A DNA stretch of 64,000 bases from Candidatus Obscuribacterales bacterium (GCA_019747875.1 JAIEQI010000024.1:40430-104429), one strand, 5' to 3'; positions 1 through 9,661 are shown, counted from the stretch's first letter. Numbers and translations: made by a program. Notes: generated by a model from the sequence alone, not told the origin.

Positions 1-1052
1 TTTACGACGCTTACGGAATTGCGCGACGATTCAAGACTGAGCAAGTTGCCTGTGAGCACATATTGGCAGCCCTGGTGATGGAAAACGAAAGCATCGCATC
101 TCAAGCGCTGACGCAAATGAACATTAATGCCGACAGCCTCATTGCTGAAATTGAGCGTACCGTTCTTGCCGGCAAGAAAAAAGATATCGCACCAGCGCAG
201 TTTGAAGTCTGCGACATGGACATCGAAGAGATCAAATTCGCCTTTCAGACCAAACTGATGTTGAAGCGGGCCCGCGAAGTACGCTCCTTCTTCGGACATA
301 AGCATGTAGAGCCGGAACACATTCTGCTTGCCTTGCTGGAAGTAAAAGAAGAGAACTGCATGAAGATCTTGGAAGAACTTGGTGCAAATGTCACTTTCCT
401 GAAATCGCTTCTCATCGGACTGATGGCAAAGCGTGATTCGATCAACCCAGCTATCCCTAACTTGAAAGATTCCGTCATCAACGGACTGGATGAACTCGTT
501 GATGAAAGAATAAATGTTCTCGACGATATTGAGCGCCTTTCCGCCACCACCGATGTACCTGTTTCTAACTTGCCGCAAAAGGCTGAAGTAGCACACCTGG
601 TATTCACGGCTTATATGCCGGATTACTTGCTTGCACAAATCGCCTACCAGCGATATTTACTGGAAGAAACTTTGAACCTGTTGCGCAAACGTTGCGGCAA
701 CCTTGATCCCGAATTCGCAGCCAGCACAGTATCAACAAGTGCGCAAAACATTCGTTCCGAAGTTCGGCAAACAGTTGAATATGTGTGGAGTCACGAATTC
801 CGCCTGATGAGCAAACTCCCTGACGATGCTGATTACGATTTGATTGGCAGCGTCATCGAAGATCTCTGGTGGACACACAGCGAAGAGATTGCGCTGAACC
901 AAGTCTTTGGTGAGGCATTAGATGATCACCGCCGCCAACAAATGCTTAACTTGCAAAAACGCCGCCTTGAAATTGAAGAGCGCTATGTCAAGTTACGCTT
1001 GCGACTGACAGATACGATCCGCCAATGCTTCCTAAAGCGCACACCAGCATAG
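1..1052 (+). CDS. Clp N-terminal (double Clp repeat) domain protein, 5' partial
   Basis: The reading frame is open from base 3, so the gene begins outside the window; the first in-window start codon (TTG at 63) lies inside the first Clp repeat and is not the true start. The first repeat reads YGIARRF...EHILAALVME with 'ALTQMNINADSL'. A second copy follows about 70 residues on, with REVRSFFGHKHVEPEHILLA and 'ILEELGANV'. In ClpA/ClpC these paired repeats bind adaptors and substrates. The remaining 200 residues are helical and charged, with no Walker A/B ATPase motif, so this is not a ClpC ATPase in the visible part. It may be a stand-alone Clp-N protein or adaptor. The next gene starts 39 bases downstream on the same strand. 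Confidence 0.75.
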   Translation, partial: YDAYGIARRFKTEQVACEHILAALVMENESIASQALTQMNINADSLIAEIERTVLAGKKKDIAPAQFEVCDMDIEEIKFAFQTKLMLKRAREVRSFFGHKHVEPEHILLALLEVKEENCMKILEELGANVTFLKSLLIGLMAKRDSINPAIPNLKDSVINGLDELVDERINVLDDIERLSATTDVPVSNLPQKAEVAHLVFTAYMPDYLLAQIAYQRYLLEETLNLLRKRCGNLDPEFAASTVSTSAQNIRSEVRQTVEYVWSHEFRLMSKLPDDADYDLIGSVIEDLWWTHSEEIALNQVFGEALDDHRRQQMLNLQKRRLEIEERYVKLRLRLTDTIRQCFLKRTPA

Positions 1053-1091
1053 CCGCAAAATACTCATTAGCTTCCAATCGGAAACAACAGC

Positions 1092-2906
1092 TTGGAAAAC
1101 GCAAACACTGAAGACGTAGATTCAGAAGATGATCTTGACTCGATTGAATCTGAATCGACTCACTCCGACTTTCAAGCAAGCACCATAAGAACATACGACG
1201 AAAGCCTTGCAGCTGGCCGCTGGCAAGCTCTCTTTTCTGTGCACCAGATCCCAGTTCTTATTGTGGCACTCATTACTTTCCTCAATGGATTAGTCGGCAT
1301 CATTGAACCGTTATGCCAGAGACTTGTCAAACATCCGCGAATTTTTGACATTGTCGTTCCTTACGGTGTGTACCATTGGAGCCGATCTCTGGGCGTTCTC
1401 TTCGGCTTCATGTTGCTGTTTCTGGCGATGAACCTTGTGCAGCGAAAACGCATGTCGTGGATCATTGCGCAATTCATTTTGGTCGTGTCGCTAATTGTTC
1501 ATCTCATCCGAGCGAGAATAGAATCCGCGTCAGACAGCGATTTCACCACAGAATCACTGGTCTTTGCAGTGCTGCCGATCGTTTTAAACACGGCCCTTTT
1601 GTGGATTTATCGGAAGAATTTTTCTGTTCGAAGCGAGATTCGCAAGATAAAGACTGGTGCTATCTTCGTGGTAGCTACCCTCCTGTGCGCCTTGATTTAT
1701 GGCACAGTCGGATTCTTCCTGCTTGATCCCAGAGACTTCGGCATCAACTTTCAAGTTGCAGATGCTTTGATCAGAACGCTAAGAGAATTCTCCCTGATCG
1801 GAAATCCGGATCTCCAGGCACACACAAGGCAGGGAGAGTGGTTTCTCGATTCCCTTCGCTTATCCGGCTGCATTGCCGGTGTTTTTGCTCTCTACAGTCT
1901 GTTTAGACCAATTGAATACCAACTCAGAACAAAACCAGCTGAGCGCAAACTGTGCGAGGAAATTCTCGACAAATACGGTAGGGATGCACTTGATCACTAC
2001 AAAATTCTTTCGGACAAGAGCTACATTTTTTCGGGAAACAAGGACGCGTTGGTCGCTTACAAAACCGAACTAGGCGTCGCAGTCGCGCTTGGCGACGTGG
2101 TTGGGAAGGATGAGTCGTTGCCAGAATTTCTAAAAGCCTACATCGCATGGTGTCACGAGAATGGCTGGATGGTGGCATTTATGCAAACTGGCGAAATTCA
2201 TCTAGACCTGTACAAAGCGCGCTCGCTGGATGTATTGAAAGTCGGCGAAGATGCAGTCGTAAACCTGGATAAGTTCGCAAAAGAAACTATCAAGAAAAAA
2301 GACTTCAAGAACCGGGTAAAGAAATTCGAGAAAGATGGGTTCAGCTTCGAATTGCTTAAGCCACCACATTCGGAAGAACTATTGGATAAATTGGAAGCCG
2401 TATCCAACGCCTGGCTTTCCCTACCTGGCCGCCGCGAGCGATGTTTCAGTCTAGGAATGTTCGATCGGCAAGAGCTAAGAAATGAGAACGTCTATGCAGT
2501 TTTTGCGAAAGACAAAACGATGGTGGCATTTGTGAACCAGGTTCGCTCATATGCGCCGGGTGAGGCAAGTATTGATTTGATGCGCCATCAACATGAAGTG
2601 CCGAATGGAACTATGGATTACCTGTTTGTGAAACTACTTCTCTCCCTACACGAGGCAGGATACAAGAAGTTCAACCTCGGGTTGGCAGCTCTATCAGGCG
2701 TTGGCGAGACACCGGAGGCAAACATGCATGAAAAGGCTGTACACCAAATCTACGAACACATGAATCGATTTTTCTCCTATAAGGGCTTGCGCCGCTACAA
2801 AGACAAATTCGATCCAAGCTGGGAATCACGTTATCTGATTTACGAAGGCGGCACCCCAGGTCTACTTAAAACTGCCCTTTCAATTCTGCAAGTCTCCGAG
2901 CCATAG
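1092..2906 (+). CDS. MprF-like membrane protein (phosphatidylglycerol lysyltransferase C-terminal domain)
   Basis: A 604-residue protein opening with an acidic, Ser/Glu-rich tail (about 1-45), then some five or six hydrophobic segments between roughly residues 50 and 275, then a soluble domain (about 285-600). The soluble part resembles the DUF2156/MprF C-terminal aminoacyl-transferase fold: an early GKDALVAYKTELGVAVALGD stretch and a late YKKFNLGLAALSG segment are typical. MprF enzymes transfer lysine or alanine from aminoacyl-tRNA to phosphatidylglycerol and so lower membrane negative charge. This protein is shorter than classical MprF (about 840 residues), with fewer helices in the flippase-like part, so its lipid substrate and flipping ability are uncertain. 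The start is TTG with only a weak GGAAA upstream. Confidence 0.7.
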   Translation: MENANTEDVDSEDDLDSIESESTHSDFQASTIRTYDESLAAGRWQALFSVHQIPVLIVALITFLNGLVGIIEPLCQRLVKHPRIFDIVVPYGVYHWSRSLGVLFGFMLLFLAMNLVQRKRMSWIIAQFILVVSLIVHLIRARIESASDSDFTTESLVFAVLPIVLNTALLWIYRKNFSVRSEIRKIKTGAIFVVATLLCALIYGTVGFFLLDPRDFGINFQVADALIRTLREFSLIGNPDLQAHTRQGEWFLDSLRLSGCIAGVFALYSLFRPIEYQLRTKPAERKLCEEILDKYGRDALDHYKILSDKSYIFSGNKDALVAYKTELGVAVALGDVVGKDESLPEFLKAYIAWCHENGWMVAFMQTGEIHLDLYKARSLDVLKVGEDAVVNLDKFAKETIKKKDFKNRVKKFEKDGFSFELLKPPHSEELLDKLEAVSNAWLSLPGRRERCFSLGMFDRQELRNENVYAVFAKDKTMVAFVNQVRSYAPGEASIDLMRHQHEVPNGTMDYLFVKLLLSLHEAGYKKFNLGLAALSGVGETPEANMHEKAVHQIYEHMNRFFSYKGLRRYKDKFDPSWESRYLIYEGGTPGLLKTALSILQVSEP

Positions 2907-2942
2907 ATCTACTAATCGTATTCAGTCTGTGTTCTGCTCAAT

Positions 2943-3620
2943 CTAGCTGATATTACGGCGGCCATTGTTCTTTTTCGGATCTGTTATCCAGATGTGCAGT
3001 CCTGGCACATCCGGTGTCCCAGCGGTCACGAGAAAGAGATATTCGCCCTGTTCTTCAGGAAGGAATTTGAATTGCAAGATTTTTGCACCCTTAGATGTAT
3101 TGTGTCCATCTAAAACAACCTTCTTGTTCTTATCCAATACCTTGATAAAGATCTCAACGTCCTTAAAATCACTATCGATCCCCTCGCCACGCGGCCAAAT
3201 CGATATCGTATGCTCCACTCCCGGATGCTCGACGATAACGATTTCCTTGTTCCAGGCAATCTTGTTGCCATTCTTCAACTCGGTGCTACCTTTGAGGTCC
3301 TTCTCGAACAAGGTAGGCAGCTGCATGCTTATTTCGTTGAATCCACCAAAGATCAGCAAAGGAACGAGAATGCCAGACATCAATCCCAGAGAAGTACGAA
3401 TTCGACTTTCGTTCATCGTCGTGCTGGGATCAAGAATCAGCGCATCACGTGCGCCGTAGAACCAATAGTAAAAAGTGAACAAAAGAGTGGTGAACGCAAA
3501 TCCAAAACAGAGACTTAACAGCGAAAACAGCCCGTCGCCCTTAATCGCGAAATAAATAGAAGCACCCGCTGGTATGCAAATCCACAGAAGGATCGGAATA
3601 CATGCTAGTAGAAACTTCAC
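2943..3620 (-). CDS. Membrane-anchored protein of unknown function
   Basis: A 225-residue protein with three hydrophobic segments (about residues 3-22, 30-52 and 75-95), the first possibly a signal anchor, followed by a mostly beta-rich domain (about 115-215) that probably lies outside the cytoplasm. I do not recognise the soluble domain. Its GTG start overlaps the TGA stop of the upstream mqnE gene by four bases (GTGA), so the two genes are likely translationally coupled. This says they are co-expressed; it does not by itself tie the protein to menaquinone synthesis. It converges with the MprF-like gene across 36 bases with no obvious terminator. Confidence 0.6.
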   Translation of the reverse strand: MKFLLACIPILLWICIPAGASIYFAIKGDGLFSLLSLCFGFAFTTLLFTFYYWFYGARDALILDPSTTMNESRIRTSLGLMSGILVPLLIFGGFNEISMQLPTLFEKDLKGSTELKNGNKIAWNKEIVIVEHPGVEHTISIWPRGEGIDSDFKDVEIFIKVLDKNKKVVLDGHNTSKGAKILQFKFLPEEQGEYLFLVTAGTPDVPGLHIWITDPKKNNGRRNIS

Positions 3621-4816
3621 CGGCAGCTCACTGCAAGTACTTCTTTTAGTCGCTCTTCTAGAACCTTTTGCTCAAGCCTTTCAGCGGATTGTCCCACATT
3701 GATGATGTTGTAAACGGTATCCCGCTCGGTAGGAATGTATCCGGCAGAGCTGATGAAGAATTCCAACTTCTCCTTAGCCAATTGCAAAGGCGTTTTGGCA
3801 CCGGCTGCGTGGGTAATCTTTTCTTCGAGAATAGTTCCGTCCATATCATCAGCCCCGAATGAAAGCGCCAGTTGCGCCAAGCGCTCACCTAACTGAATCC
3901 AATAGGCTTTTATGTGGTCGAAGTTATCGAGCACCAGGCGAGATATCGCGACATCGCGTAAGAGATCTTCACTGGTAGGCTCCTTCACCTCGTCCTTGAT
4001 CGTTGTTCCTTCGTAGTAGCACTTCAATGGAATAAAGCACTGGAAGCCGCCTGTGCGATCTTGTTGCTCGCGCAGAAGAATCATGTGATCAACTTTGTTT
4101 TCCGGAGTCTCAGTGATCCCTGTGAGCATGGTGGCATTGCTCTTTATTCCGAGCTTATGCGCTTCGCCATGAATTTCCAACCAAACTGGTGCCGGCGTCT
4201 TCTTCACTGCCATCCGTTCACGCACAGCATCGTCAAAAATCTCCGCACCACCGCCGGGCATCGAGCCCAATCCAGCAGCGATTAGTCTCTCAAGACACTC
4301 TCGATAGCTAATCCCTTCAAGATTAGCGAGGTACTCAATCTCAACAGCAGTCATTGCCTTCAAATGCACATGCGGAAAGTTCTTTTTCAGTGCTTGCATC
4401 ACTTCTTCGTAATAGTTGATATCGCAAGCTGGATTCAATCCGCCAACCATGTGGATCTCTCGAATTCCGAGGTTCACGCCCTTCCCAGCTTCTTCCAGAA
4501 CTCGATCAACGGTCCAGGTGTAACTGGTATTACCTGAGACACCAGGATTAGCATAGGAACAGAACTTGCACGTTTCAACGCAAAAATTGGTTGGATTCAG
4601 ATGCATGTTGTGGTTGTAGTAAACATAGCGTTCTTTATCCGGACCCGCTTTCTTCTTTCGGGCATACTCCGCAAGCGCGCCTACTGTTAATAGGTCGTCA
4701 GAATAGTAGAGATTAATCGCATCTTCACGAGACAGCCTTTTGCCGTCATAAACTTTCTGCACGATGCTGCTAAGAGGATGACTGCTCGAAAGCGCTTTTT
4801 CTAAGTGGGTAGACAA
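3617..4816 (-). CDS. mqnE: Aminofutalosine synthase (radical SAM)
   Basis: Radical SAM enzyme of the futalosine menaquinone pathway, which joins the chorismate-derived enolpyruvate benzoate to SAM to give aminofutalosine. With the start used here the protein has 399 residues. The cluster cysteines are C79, C83 and C86 (CVETCKFC), preceded by an HLNPTNF motif. MqnE-specific stretches follow: HLKAMTAVEIEYLA, SMPGGGAEIF, GIKSNATMLTG, RTGGFQCFIPL and HIKAYWIQLGERLAQ. The frame is open 28 codons further upstream, but AAGGAG lies seven bases before a TTG at 4816 and the extra residues do not resemble the family, so TTG 4816 is chosen. The closest alternative, MqnC, lacks the 'KAMTAVEI' context. No other mqn genes are in this window. 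Confidence 0.9.
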   Translation of the reverse strand: MSTHLEKALSSSHPLSSIVQKVYDGKRLSREDAINLYYSDDLLTVGALAEYARKKKAGPDKERYVYYNHNMHLNPTNFCVETCKFCSYANPGVSGNTSYTWTVDRVLEEAGKGVNLGIREIHMVGGLNPACDINYYEEVMQALKKNFPHVHLKAMTAVEIEYLANLEGISYRECLERLIAAGLGSMPGGGAEIFDDAVRERMAVKKTPAPVWLEIHGEAHKLGIKSNATMLTGITETPENKVDHMILLREQQDRTGGFQCFIPLKCYYEGTTIKDEVKEPTSEDLLRDVAISRLVLDNFDHIKAYWIQLGERLAQLALSFGADDMDGTILEEKITHAAGAKTPLQLAKEKLEFFISSAGYIPTERDTVYNIINVGQSAERLEQKVLEERLKEVLAVSCR

Positions 4817-5068
4817 TTTCGGGCTCCTTACAAGTGCCAACATGCCATACATGCAGACAAGATCGTAGCATGATAGCCGCCTCCACTTCCTCAAACGCAA
4901 GCAGGTGGTTACTTTGCTTTATTTGGATGCTCGGACAAAGCATGTCCAAAAGGTTGCGGAGTGGACCTAATTGTCCGACTGTCGAGCAAGCAGTGCACAC
5001 AACTATCGAGGCTCCCATTCATGAAAAAAGGATGCCTCAGCCTGCATGGGTTCGCTACTAGATTCGAA

Positions 5069-6628
5069 CTAGATGGAGTCTTTCCAATCTCTGTTGTTGT
5101 TCAAAAAGAGGGCAGCCGGCGAACTGAGATTCTTACCGATTGCAAGTTGGCTGCGCCCCAGAAGGTTTGGAAGCTCGCCATACAATTTCGAACTAAGTTT
5201 GACGCCGGCATCAGGGACAGTGCCACTACTTAGAGCTTTATCAAAACTTGAGACATTGCTCTTCAAGATGTCTGCATAATTCGTTGCTGTTCTGCCCCAT
5301 GAATGTGCCGCACCGGCAAACATTTCATGCTGGTTGTATGCAACGTCTTCGAAGGGTTTTACGACTGCCTTAAATGCATCAGCGCGATCGACCTGGGTAA
5401 GCTCATCAACCGATTTACCCAACTTTGCAGCATGCCCTTCAAGAGCAACCGCTCTTGATTGAAGTTGTTGCATCGCGTGAACTACTTCATGCTTGCCACC
5501 AGCTTTGGTGCTGTATTCAATCGCATCGATCGTTCCGTTGCTTTCACCAACGATACCACCTTGCTTGAGTTTGATTCCATATTCGGAACCGATTTGTTCC
5601 ATACGCCCAACGAAGTTTTGAATGCTCGCTTTGCTGAGTTTTTCACCAGCTGGCATTGTTTCCGAGATGGCAGCAGTCAGTTTTTGAGAAACTGTACCAG
5701 CGAGTTTGGCATCTGTTACAGCCATTCCTGAAATTTCAGATCCAGCTGCGGCGGTGCGATATAGTCCTTCGCCCTTGCCCATTGCTTTGACGCCGTTCAA
5801 TGCTGGAACGAAAGTAAGTGCAGCCAGAGCAGTGTCAATACCAAGGGACTTGAGGTCTTTATTCACCTCTTCTTCCGGGGCGCCTTCTTTGAGATCTTTA
5901 GCAAGCTTTGTAGCACCATTCTCAACGTTACCCAGCCCGCTCAGCTCTAACAAGCCTTCGGCAACAGCGCCTGAAACATGTTTTGTAGTGCCCCAAGCAC
6001 CGCCTTCTTTGGCGCCATCGGTAGCAACATCTTGCCAGTATTCGCGGGCTTGTGAGATTGCACCGTCTGGAGCAAAGGAAGTATAAGCATCGTGGGCAAC
6101 TTTAGCAGCCTCCGCTCCCTTCCCCATCACTCTGGCCGCGGCAGCTTCGACGTGTCCTACAACACCACCTTTAGCAGCTCCATCTTTGGCAGCTTCGTTC
6201 CAATATTGCTTAGCTGAATCAATTAACTGTTGCCCATTGGTTTTGGATTCACTGTTCGTAACTGCATCTCTATGCTGTCCAGCCTTTGAGCCTTGAACCG
6301 GTTTCTTGCGCTCGATGGTCACGCTGAGATCGAGAACCGATGGTTCTTCTTTTCCATTTCTATGTTTTCCGGACTCAGCTTTTTCTTTCGAGCTGGCGCC
6401 GTGCTCATCTTTGGCGTTTTTCGTTTTGCCCTCGGACTCGACGGGTTTGGCAAATGCATTTGTCTTCTTGAAGAGAGCTTCTTCCTTCGAAGCCACATCC
6501 GGCTTATGCACAGGCTTCTGATGAGACTTTTCAGCCTGATGAAGCTCTGAATGCAACTTATCAGAGTGCGCAGAATGTGCTCCGGTCGCTTCCGATTTTT
6601 CTTTGTGCTTCGTATGTTCTAGAGCCAT
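5069..6628 (-). CDS. Large unknown protein with an HExxH-like motif
   Basis: About 519 residues from the ATG at 6628 (a GTG three codons earlier is possible). Residues 1-140 are low complexity, rich in His, Lys, Ser and Glu. Next come two related segments beginning QYWNEAAKDGAAKGG and EYWQDVATDGAKEGG about 55 residues apart, then an Ala/Gly-rich hydrophobic stretch, then a C-terminal domain. That domain contains HEVVHAMQQLQ, which fits the HExxH zinc-metallopeptidase signature, and some 60 residues later YNQHEMFAGAAHSWG, which could supply a third ligand. There is no signal peptide. Peptidase activity is a hypothesis only. Arrangement of charged tail, glycine-rich hydrophobic stretch and C-terminal domain recalls other unknowns here (33273-34574 and the giant protein). 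Confidence 0.6.
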   Translation of the reverse strand: MALEHTKHKEKSEATGAHSAHSDKLHSELHQAEKSHQKPVHKPDVASKEEALFKKTNAFAKPVESEGKTKNAKDEHGASSKEKAESGKHRNGKEEPSVLDLSVTIERKKPVQGSKAGQHRDAVTNSESKTNGQQLIDSAKQYWNEAAKDGAAKGGVVGHVEAAAARVMGKGAEAAKVAHDAYTSFAPDGAISQAREYWQDVATDGAKEGGAWGTTKHVSGAVAEGLLELSGLGNVENGATKLAKDLKEGAPEEEVNKDLKSLGIDTALAALTFVPALNGVKAMGKGEGLYRTAAAGSEISGMAVTDAKLAGTVSQKLTAAISETMPAGEKLSKASIQNFVGRMEQIGSEYGIKLKQGGIVGESNGTIDAIEYSTKAGGKHEVVHAMQQLQSRAVALEGHAAKLGKSVDELTQVDRADAFKAVVKPFEDVAYNQHEMFAGAAHSWGRTATNYADILKSNVSSFDKALSSGTVPDAGVKLSSKLYGELPNLLGRSQLAIGKNLSSPAALFLNNNRDWKDSI

Positions 6629-6920
6629 TTTGACCACCCATTCAAAACCGCCTCACACTATAACAGACGATGCCAATAAGCTGATTTAGGGGGAAATTGA
6701 GAGATTTTAAGGTTGGATGTTATAAGTGACCCAAGCTGACTTCGGCGAGCAGGCGCAGCGCTGAAATCAGCTGTATAGCCTTAGTTTTGGCGAATTGCAT
6801 TTCCAAAGAACCCGGTACCTGGAATACGAGTGCACAATTAGGCATTTTTGCACTGGGAATTAGCAGCACTGGCTAGAGCACGCTCGGCATTCCTTGATAC
6901 AGTTGCTTAAACCTTTGGCG

Positions 6921-7232
6921 CTAAACGCGCATTGCCTCTGGAAGGAATAAATTGCCCACTGCAATTTGTTGAACTTCAATATCAAGCCACACTTTGCCTA
7001 GAACATAAGGCTCAGTGGCCAAATAGTGATCGACAGCCTCTCTATTCTCTGCCTGAACCACAATTACAGACCCAGTCATGCGTCCTTGATCGTCCAGGAG
7101 TGCGGCGCCGAAAAGCATGAATCCTTGCTTTTTAAGCTTTTCGCAGCAGTCAAGGTGCGCCGGACGTGCTTCCTGACGGCGTTCAAACGCTTTCTCGTCG
7201 CTTCCATCCTTGCCCGTAATCAGAAAAAACAT
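6921..7232 (-). CDS. YciI-like (YCII-related domain) protein
   Basis: A 103-residue protein spanning a single YCII-related domain, a small ferredoxin-like alpha-beta fold. Typical features are the N-terminal strand MFFLITGKDG, the conserved 'RPAHLDCCEKLKKQG' helix, the 'GAALLDDQGRMTGSVIVVQA' strands, and the 'DPY' region, here ATEPYVLGKVW. GGAGG lies ten bases upstream of the ATG. YciI homologues are small dimeric proteins with a proposed active-site His/Asp pair, but few have a known substrate, so no reaction is assigned. It stands alone with no operon partner. Confidence 0.8.
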   Translation of the reverse strand: MFFLITGKDGSDEKAFERRQEARPAHLDCCEKLKKQGFMLFGAALLDDQGRMTGSVIVVQAENREAVDHYLATEPYVLGKVWLDIEVQQIAVGNLFLPEAMRV

Positions 7233-7334
7233 CGAAACTCGCCCTCCAGTAAATCAAGAATGTTGATGATAGCATCACATTGTTGGCTTACTAAAGGACG
7301 AGTCGCGTTTTCTTGGCTTGGCTGTGGTAAAGCT

Positions 7335-7628
7335 CTAGAGATTTTCGATGTGTTCGGCGAAGCGGGGCTCGGCTTCAATTATTTCGTCGAAAAGGTTATC
7401 GAGGCACGGTCTTTTTGCAGGCTCCTTGCTTTCGATAGGCAACGACGGCAACAACGGTTCGACTGCGGCTTCGCTTAATGATTGAGGTTTCGCTACCGGC
7501 ATCGGTCCGACGCTCGGTCGACGCCCGGGAGCTGTCATATCGAGAGGATGAGCCTGGAGAACAATTCCCTTCGAGCCGGAATCGGACTTACTGCGCGCTC
7601 TCACATTGGCAAAAATGTCACTTAACAT
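7335..7628 (-). CDS. Small unknown protein
   Basis: A 97-residue protein, proline- and serine-rich in the middle, with an acidic C-terminus (NLFDEIIEAEPRFAEHIENL). No domain is recognised. Support for its being real comes from a good ribosome binding site (AAAGGAAC seven bases before the ATG) and from filling an otherwise empty stretch. It has no membrane segment. It lies upstream of yciI on the same strand with a gap of about 100 bases, so co-transcription is possible. Confidence 0.5.
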   Translation of the reverse strand: MLSDIFANVRARSKSDSGSKGIVLQAHPLDMTAPGRRPSVGPMPVAKPQSLSEAAVEPLLPSLPIESKEPAKRPCLDNLFDEIIEAEPRFAEHIENL

Positions 7629-7768
7629 ATGATTTGTTCCTTTCCCCCGTCCTCATATGGAAGTAACTTGCGGCTTCCTGAAAATAGGGGGAAGGCCAAA
7701 AATAAAGTTAATCGTCCATATACAAGATGCCAAATAATGAATTGGATCTCGAAGGCATAAACGGTTAT

Positions 7769-8983
7769 TTATAGAATTCCGCGCCGTTTTCGGTTTTCTT
7801 TCGGGCTAACCGTGATTCTTTGCTGCCCCATACGCAACAACTGTTCCTGGATCAACGCAAAGAATTGCGCCCGATCAGCCTGCCTCACAATTGCCATGTT
7901 GTGAGCCTCAGACAAGGCAATCGGGTAGCCATGCCCTTTGCTGATCTGCAGCAGCAGCACAGAGAGTGAAAACGCAAGCATGTCCTGATCCTCATACAGC
8001 CATCGAGGCACCTCTATTCGTGCGGATTCGCCGCCAGTATTGAGATAGGAAAAACAAACCTGATTACGATAAGGCATTATTTGAGACCATGACGCGCCCG
8101 ACAGAAAAAATCCCGAACGTGCATTTACTGGCAATTTCGATGAAAGCAGATGTCGATCAGCAAGCGGCCAGATTTGCGAGCAGGGAAAGTCTTCTTCATT
8201 GAGTGAACCGCAATAAGCCTGGCATCTGATCTGGGGATAGGGACAACGCATCAAACGCAAGACATTGACGATGTCAGAACTGCGCGAGTGGCTGACATAA
8301 CCAACCAGCGGCAAGCGAGCCGCGTTGAATGAATCCAATTCAAACCCAAACCGTTCAAGTAATTCTTTCTGCGCGCGATCTGCATTCTTATCAACATTCC
8401 ACGGAATGAGCGAGCCATCAACAAGTGTCAAAACCTTGCGCCCAAGAGCTTGTTGTCGTTCAGCCAATTCCCTGGCTTTCTGAAGTTCTTGAATGCTGCG
8501 TTCAAAAGAAACGAGTGCCTCGTCGACGTGCACACGCCGCTGGTTCACGAGCGGATAGAGTTCATCACTGCGATGATAGAGACGCGGAAAGGAGTTGAGA
8601 TGCGCTTCCGACTGAACACCTCCGTTGTACTCCTCTAAACTTGCATAGAAAAGAACGGCAGCACCGATGTTCAATAAATAGCAAGATAACACTTCATGCT
8701 GAGTCGGCATAATCTGGGACCCGTCGCAGGCTACCACGCTATGTGAATCGCAATACTCCTCCACAAAATCAGCTATGCCGAACGGTTCCAGGGGAGAAGC
8801 GACCGGCCAAAATGCATTGCCACCATTTTCAAGAACTAGTTCACTTATTCGATTCGGATCGTTCTGCGCATCCTCGAACGTGCTTTGCGCCAGCTGTAGA
8901 ATTTCGCTGTCATGGTTTTCTTCCAACGCACTTTCGTCGCCAATCTGCGCAATCTGCGGGATTAGTTTCTGAAAATCAAGCAT
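7769..8983 (-). CDS. nurA: NurA-domain nuclease
   Basis: A 404-residue NurA family protein. The two signature acidic motifs are visible: VVACDGSQI (Asp about 87) and LTLVDGSLI (Asp about 189), which in archaeal NurA bind the catalytic metals. Other family stretches are PLVGYVSHSRSSDIVNVLRL and, near the C-terminus, HNMAIVRQADRAQFF. Archaeal NurA works with the HerA translocase in end resection at double-strand breaks; cyanobacterial homologues are common and usually lack an adjacent herA, as here. The C-terminus ends in a basic tail (RKRRGIL). Transcription diverges from the HTH gene at 9058 across a 75-base gap. Confidence 0.85.
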   Translation of the reverse strand: MLDFQKLIPQIAQIGDESALEENHDSEILQLAQSTFEDAQNDPNRISELVLENGGNAFWPVASPLEPFGIADFVEEYCDSHSVVACDGSQIMPTQHEVLSCYLLNIGAAVLFYASLEEYNGGVQSEAHLNSFPRLYHRSDELYPLVNQRRVHVDEALVSFERSIQELQKARELAERQQALGRKVLTLVDGSLIPWNVDKNADRAQKELLERFGFELDSFNAARLPLVGYVSHSRSSDIVNVLRLMRCPYPQIRCQAYCGSLNEEDFPCSQIWPLADRHLLSSKLPVNARSGFFLSGASWSQIMPYRNQVCFSYLNTGGESARIEVPRWLYEDQDMLAFSLSVLLLQISKGHGYPIALSEAHNMAIVRQADRAQFFALIQEQLLRMGQQRITVSPKENRKRRGIL

Positions 8984-9001
8984 GCCGAGTTCCTCTTGCT
9001 T

Positions 9002-9030
9002 TTAGAATTATCCCCTCTCTTCGCTATACT
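9002..9030 (+). promoter_or_regulatory. Likely sigma70 promoter for the HTH/zinc-ribbon gene
   Basis: TTAGAA (9002-9007), a 17-base spacer, and TATACT (9025-9030). The predicted transcript would start near 9037, giving a leader that carries GAGGA at 9045-9049 before the GTG at 9058. This placement supports 9058 over the earlier in-frame GTG at 9043. Confidence 0.5.
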
Positions 9031-9057
9031 TGAAGAGATTTAGTGAGGATTTTTTTG

Positions 9058-9507
9058 GTGGACTATCGGAGGCTGGATTCAACTTATAGCTTGTCGAGCC
9101 GTGTCGCGTTGCTTCGAGAGCTAAGGAATCTGACTGTACTTGACCTTGCCAAGCGTTCTCGTTTTCCAATCAAACGAATCGAGAGCATTGAATCGGGAGA
9201 AGAGACGTGGTTGTCAGTGACAGACCGCCAGGTTCTGGCTCGCGCCCTCGGTGTTGAGCCGGCGGTCTTGAAAGAAGTGGAAAACTCGCCAGCGGATTAT
9301 CCTGGTGTTTTCGAAAAGCAGGAAGGTCCGCAGAAGGTCGACACAGACTCTATGGCGGAAGAGATATTGAATGGATATACAAATATTGCCTGCCCGCGCT
9401 GCAGCACAACTCTCAAGACGTCGGTGGAATTCGCCTACGACATAGAGGGCAACCCAACAAAATTTGCACGCGCATATTGTCCGCAGTGTCCGTTTGCTTT
9501 GCGCTAG
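9058..9507 (+). CDS. Helix-turn-helix protein with C-terminal zinc ribbon
   Basis: About 149 residues. The N-terminal part (about 5-65) is an XRE-like HTH: RVALLRELRNLTVLDLAKRS, then FPIKRIESIESGEETW, then a DRQVLARALGVEP helix. The C-terminal part has two CxxC pairs, CPRCSTTL and YCPQCPF, 30 or so residues apart, which suggests a zinc ribbon. It is probably a DNA-binding regulator; its target is unknown, but the divergent nurA promoter is the nearest candidate. The frame also contains a GTG at 9043; the GTG at 9058 is preferred for its GAGGA eight bases upstream and the position of the predicted promoter. Confidence 0.75.
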   Translation: MDYRRLDSTYSLSSRVALLRELRNLTVLDLAKRSRFPIKRIESIESGEETWLSVTDRQVLARALGVEPAVLKEVENSPADYPGVFEKQEGPQKVDTDSMAEEILNGYTNIACPRCSTTLKTSVEFAYDIEGNPTKFARAYCPQCPFALR

Positions 9508-9661
9508 GCTAAGCGCAGGCGGGAAGATTTCCGATCCCGACGAATGTAATATCTCGAATTGCATCTATTTTAGCCAGTTTTTTTCACATCGAATTCCATA
9601 TAATCCACAAGGTCATCTCGCAGAGCTATACGTTTCAATCGAACTTGGCACTGGCGATAGC

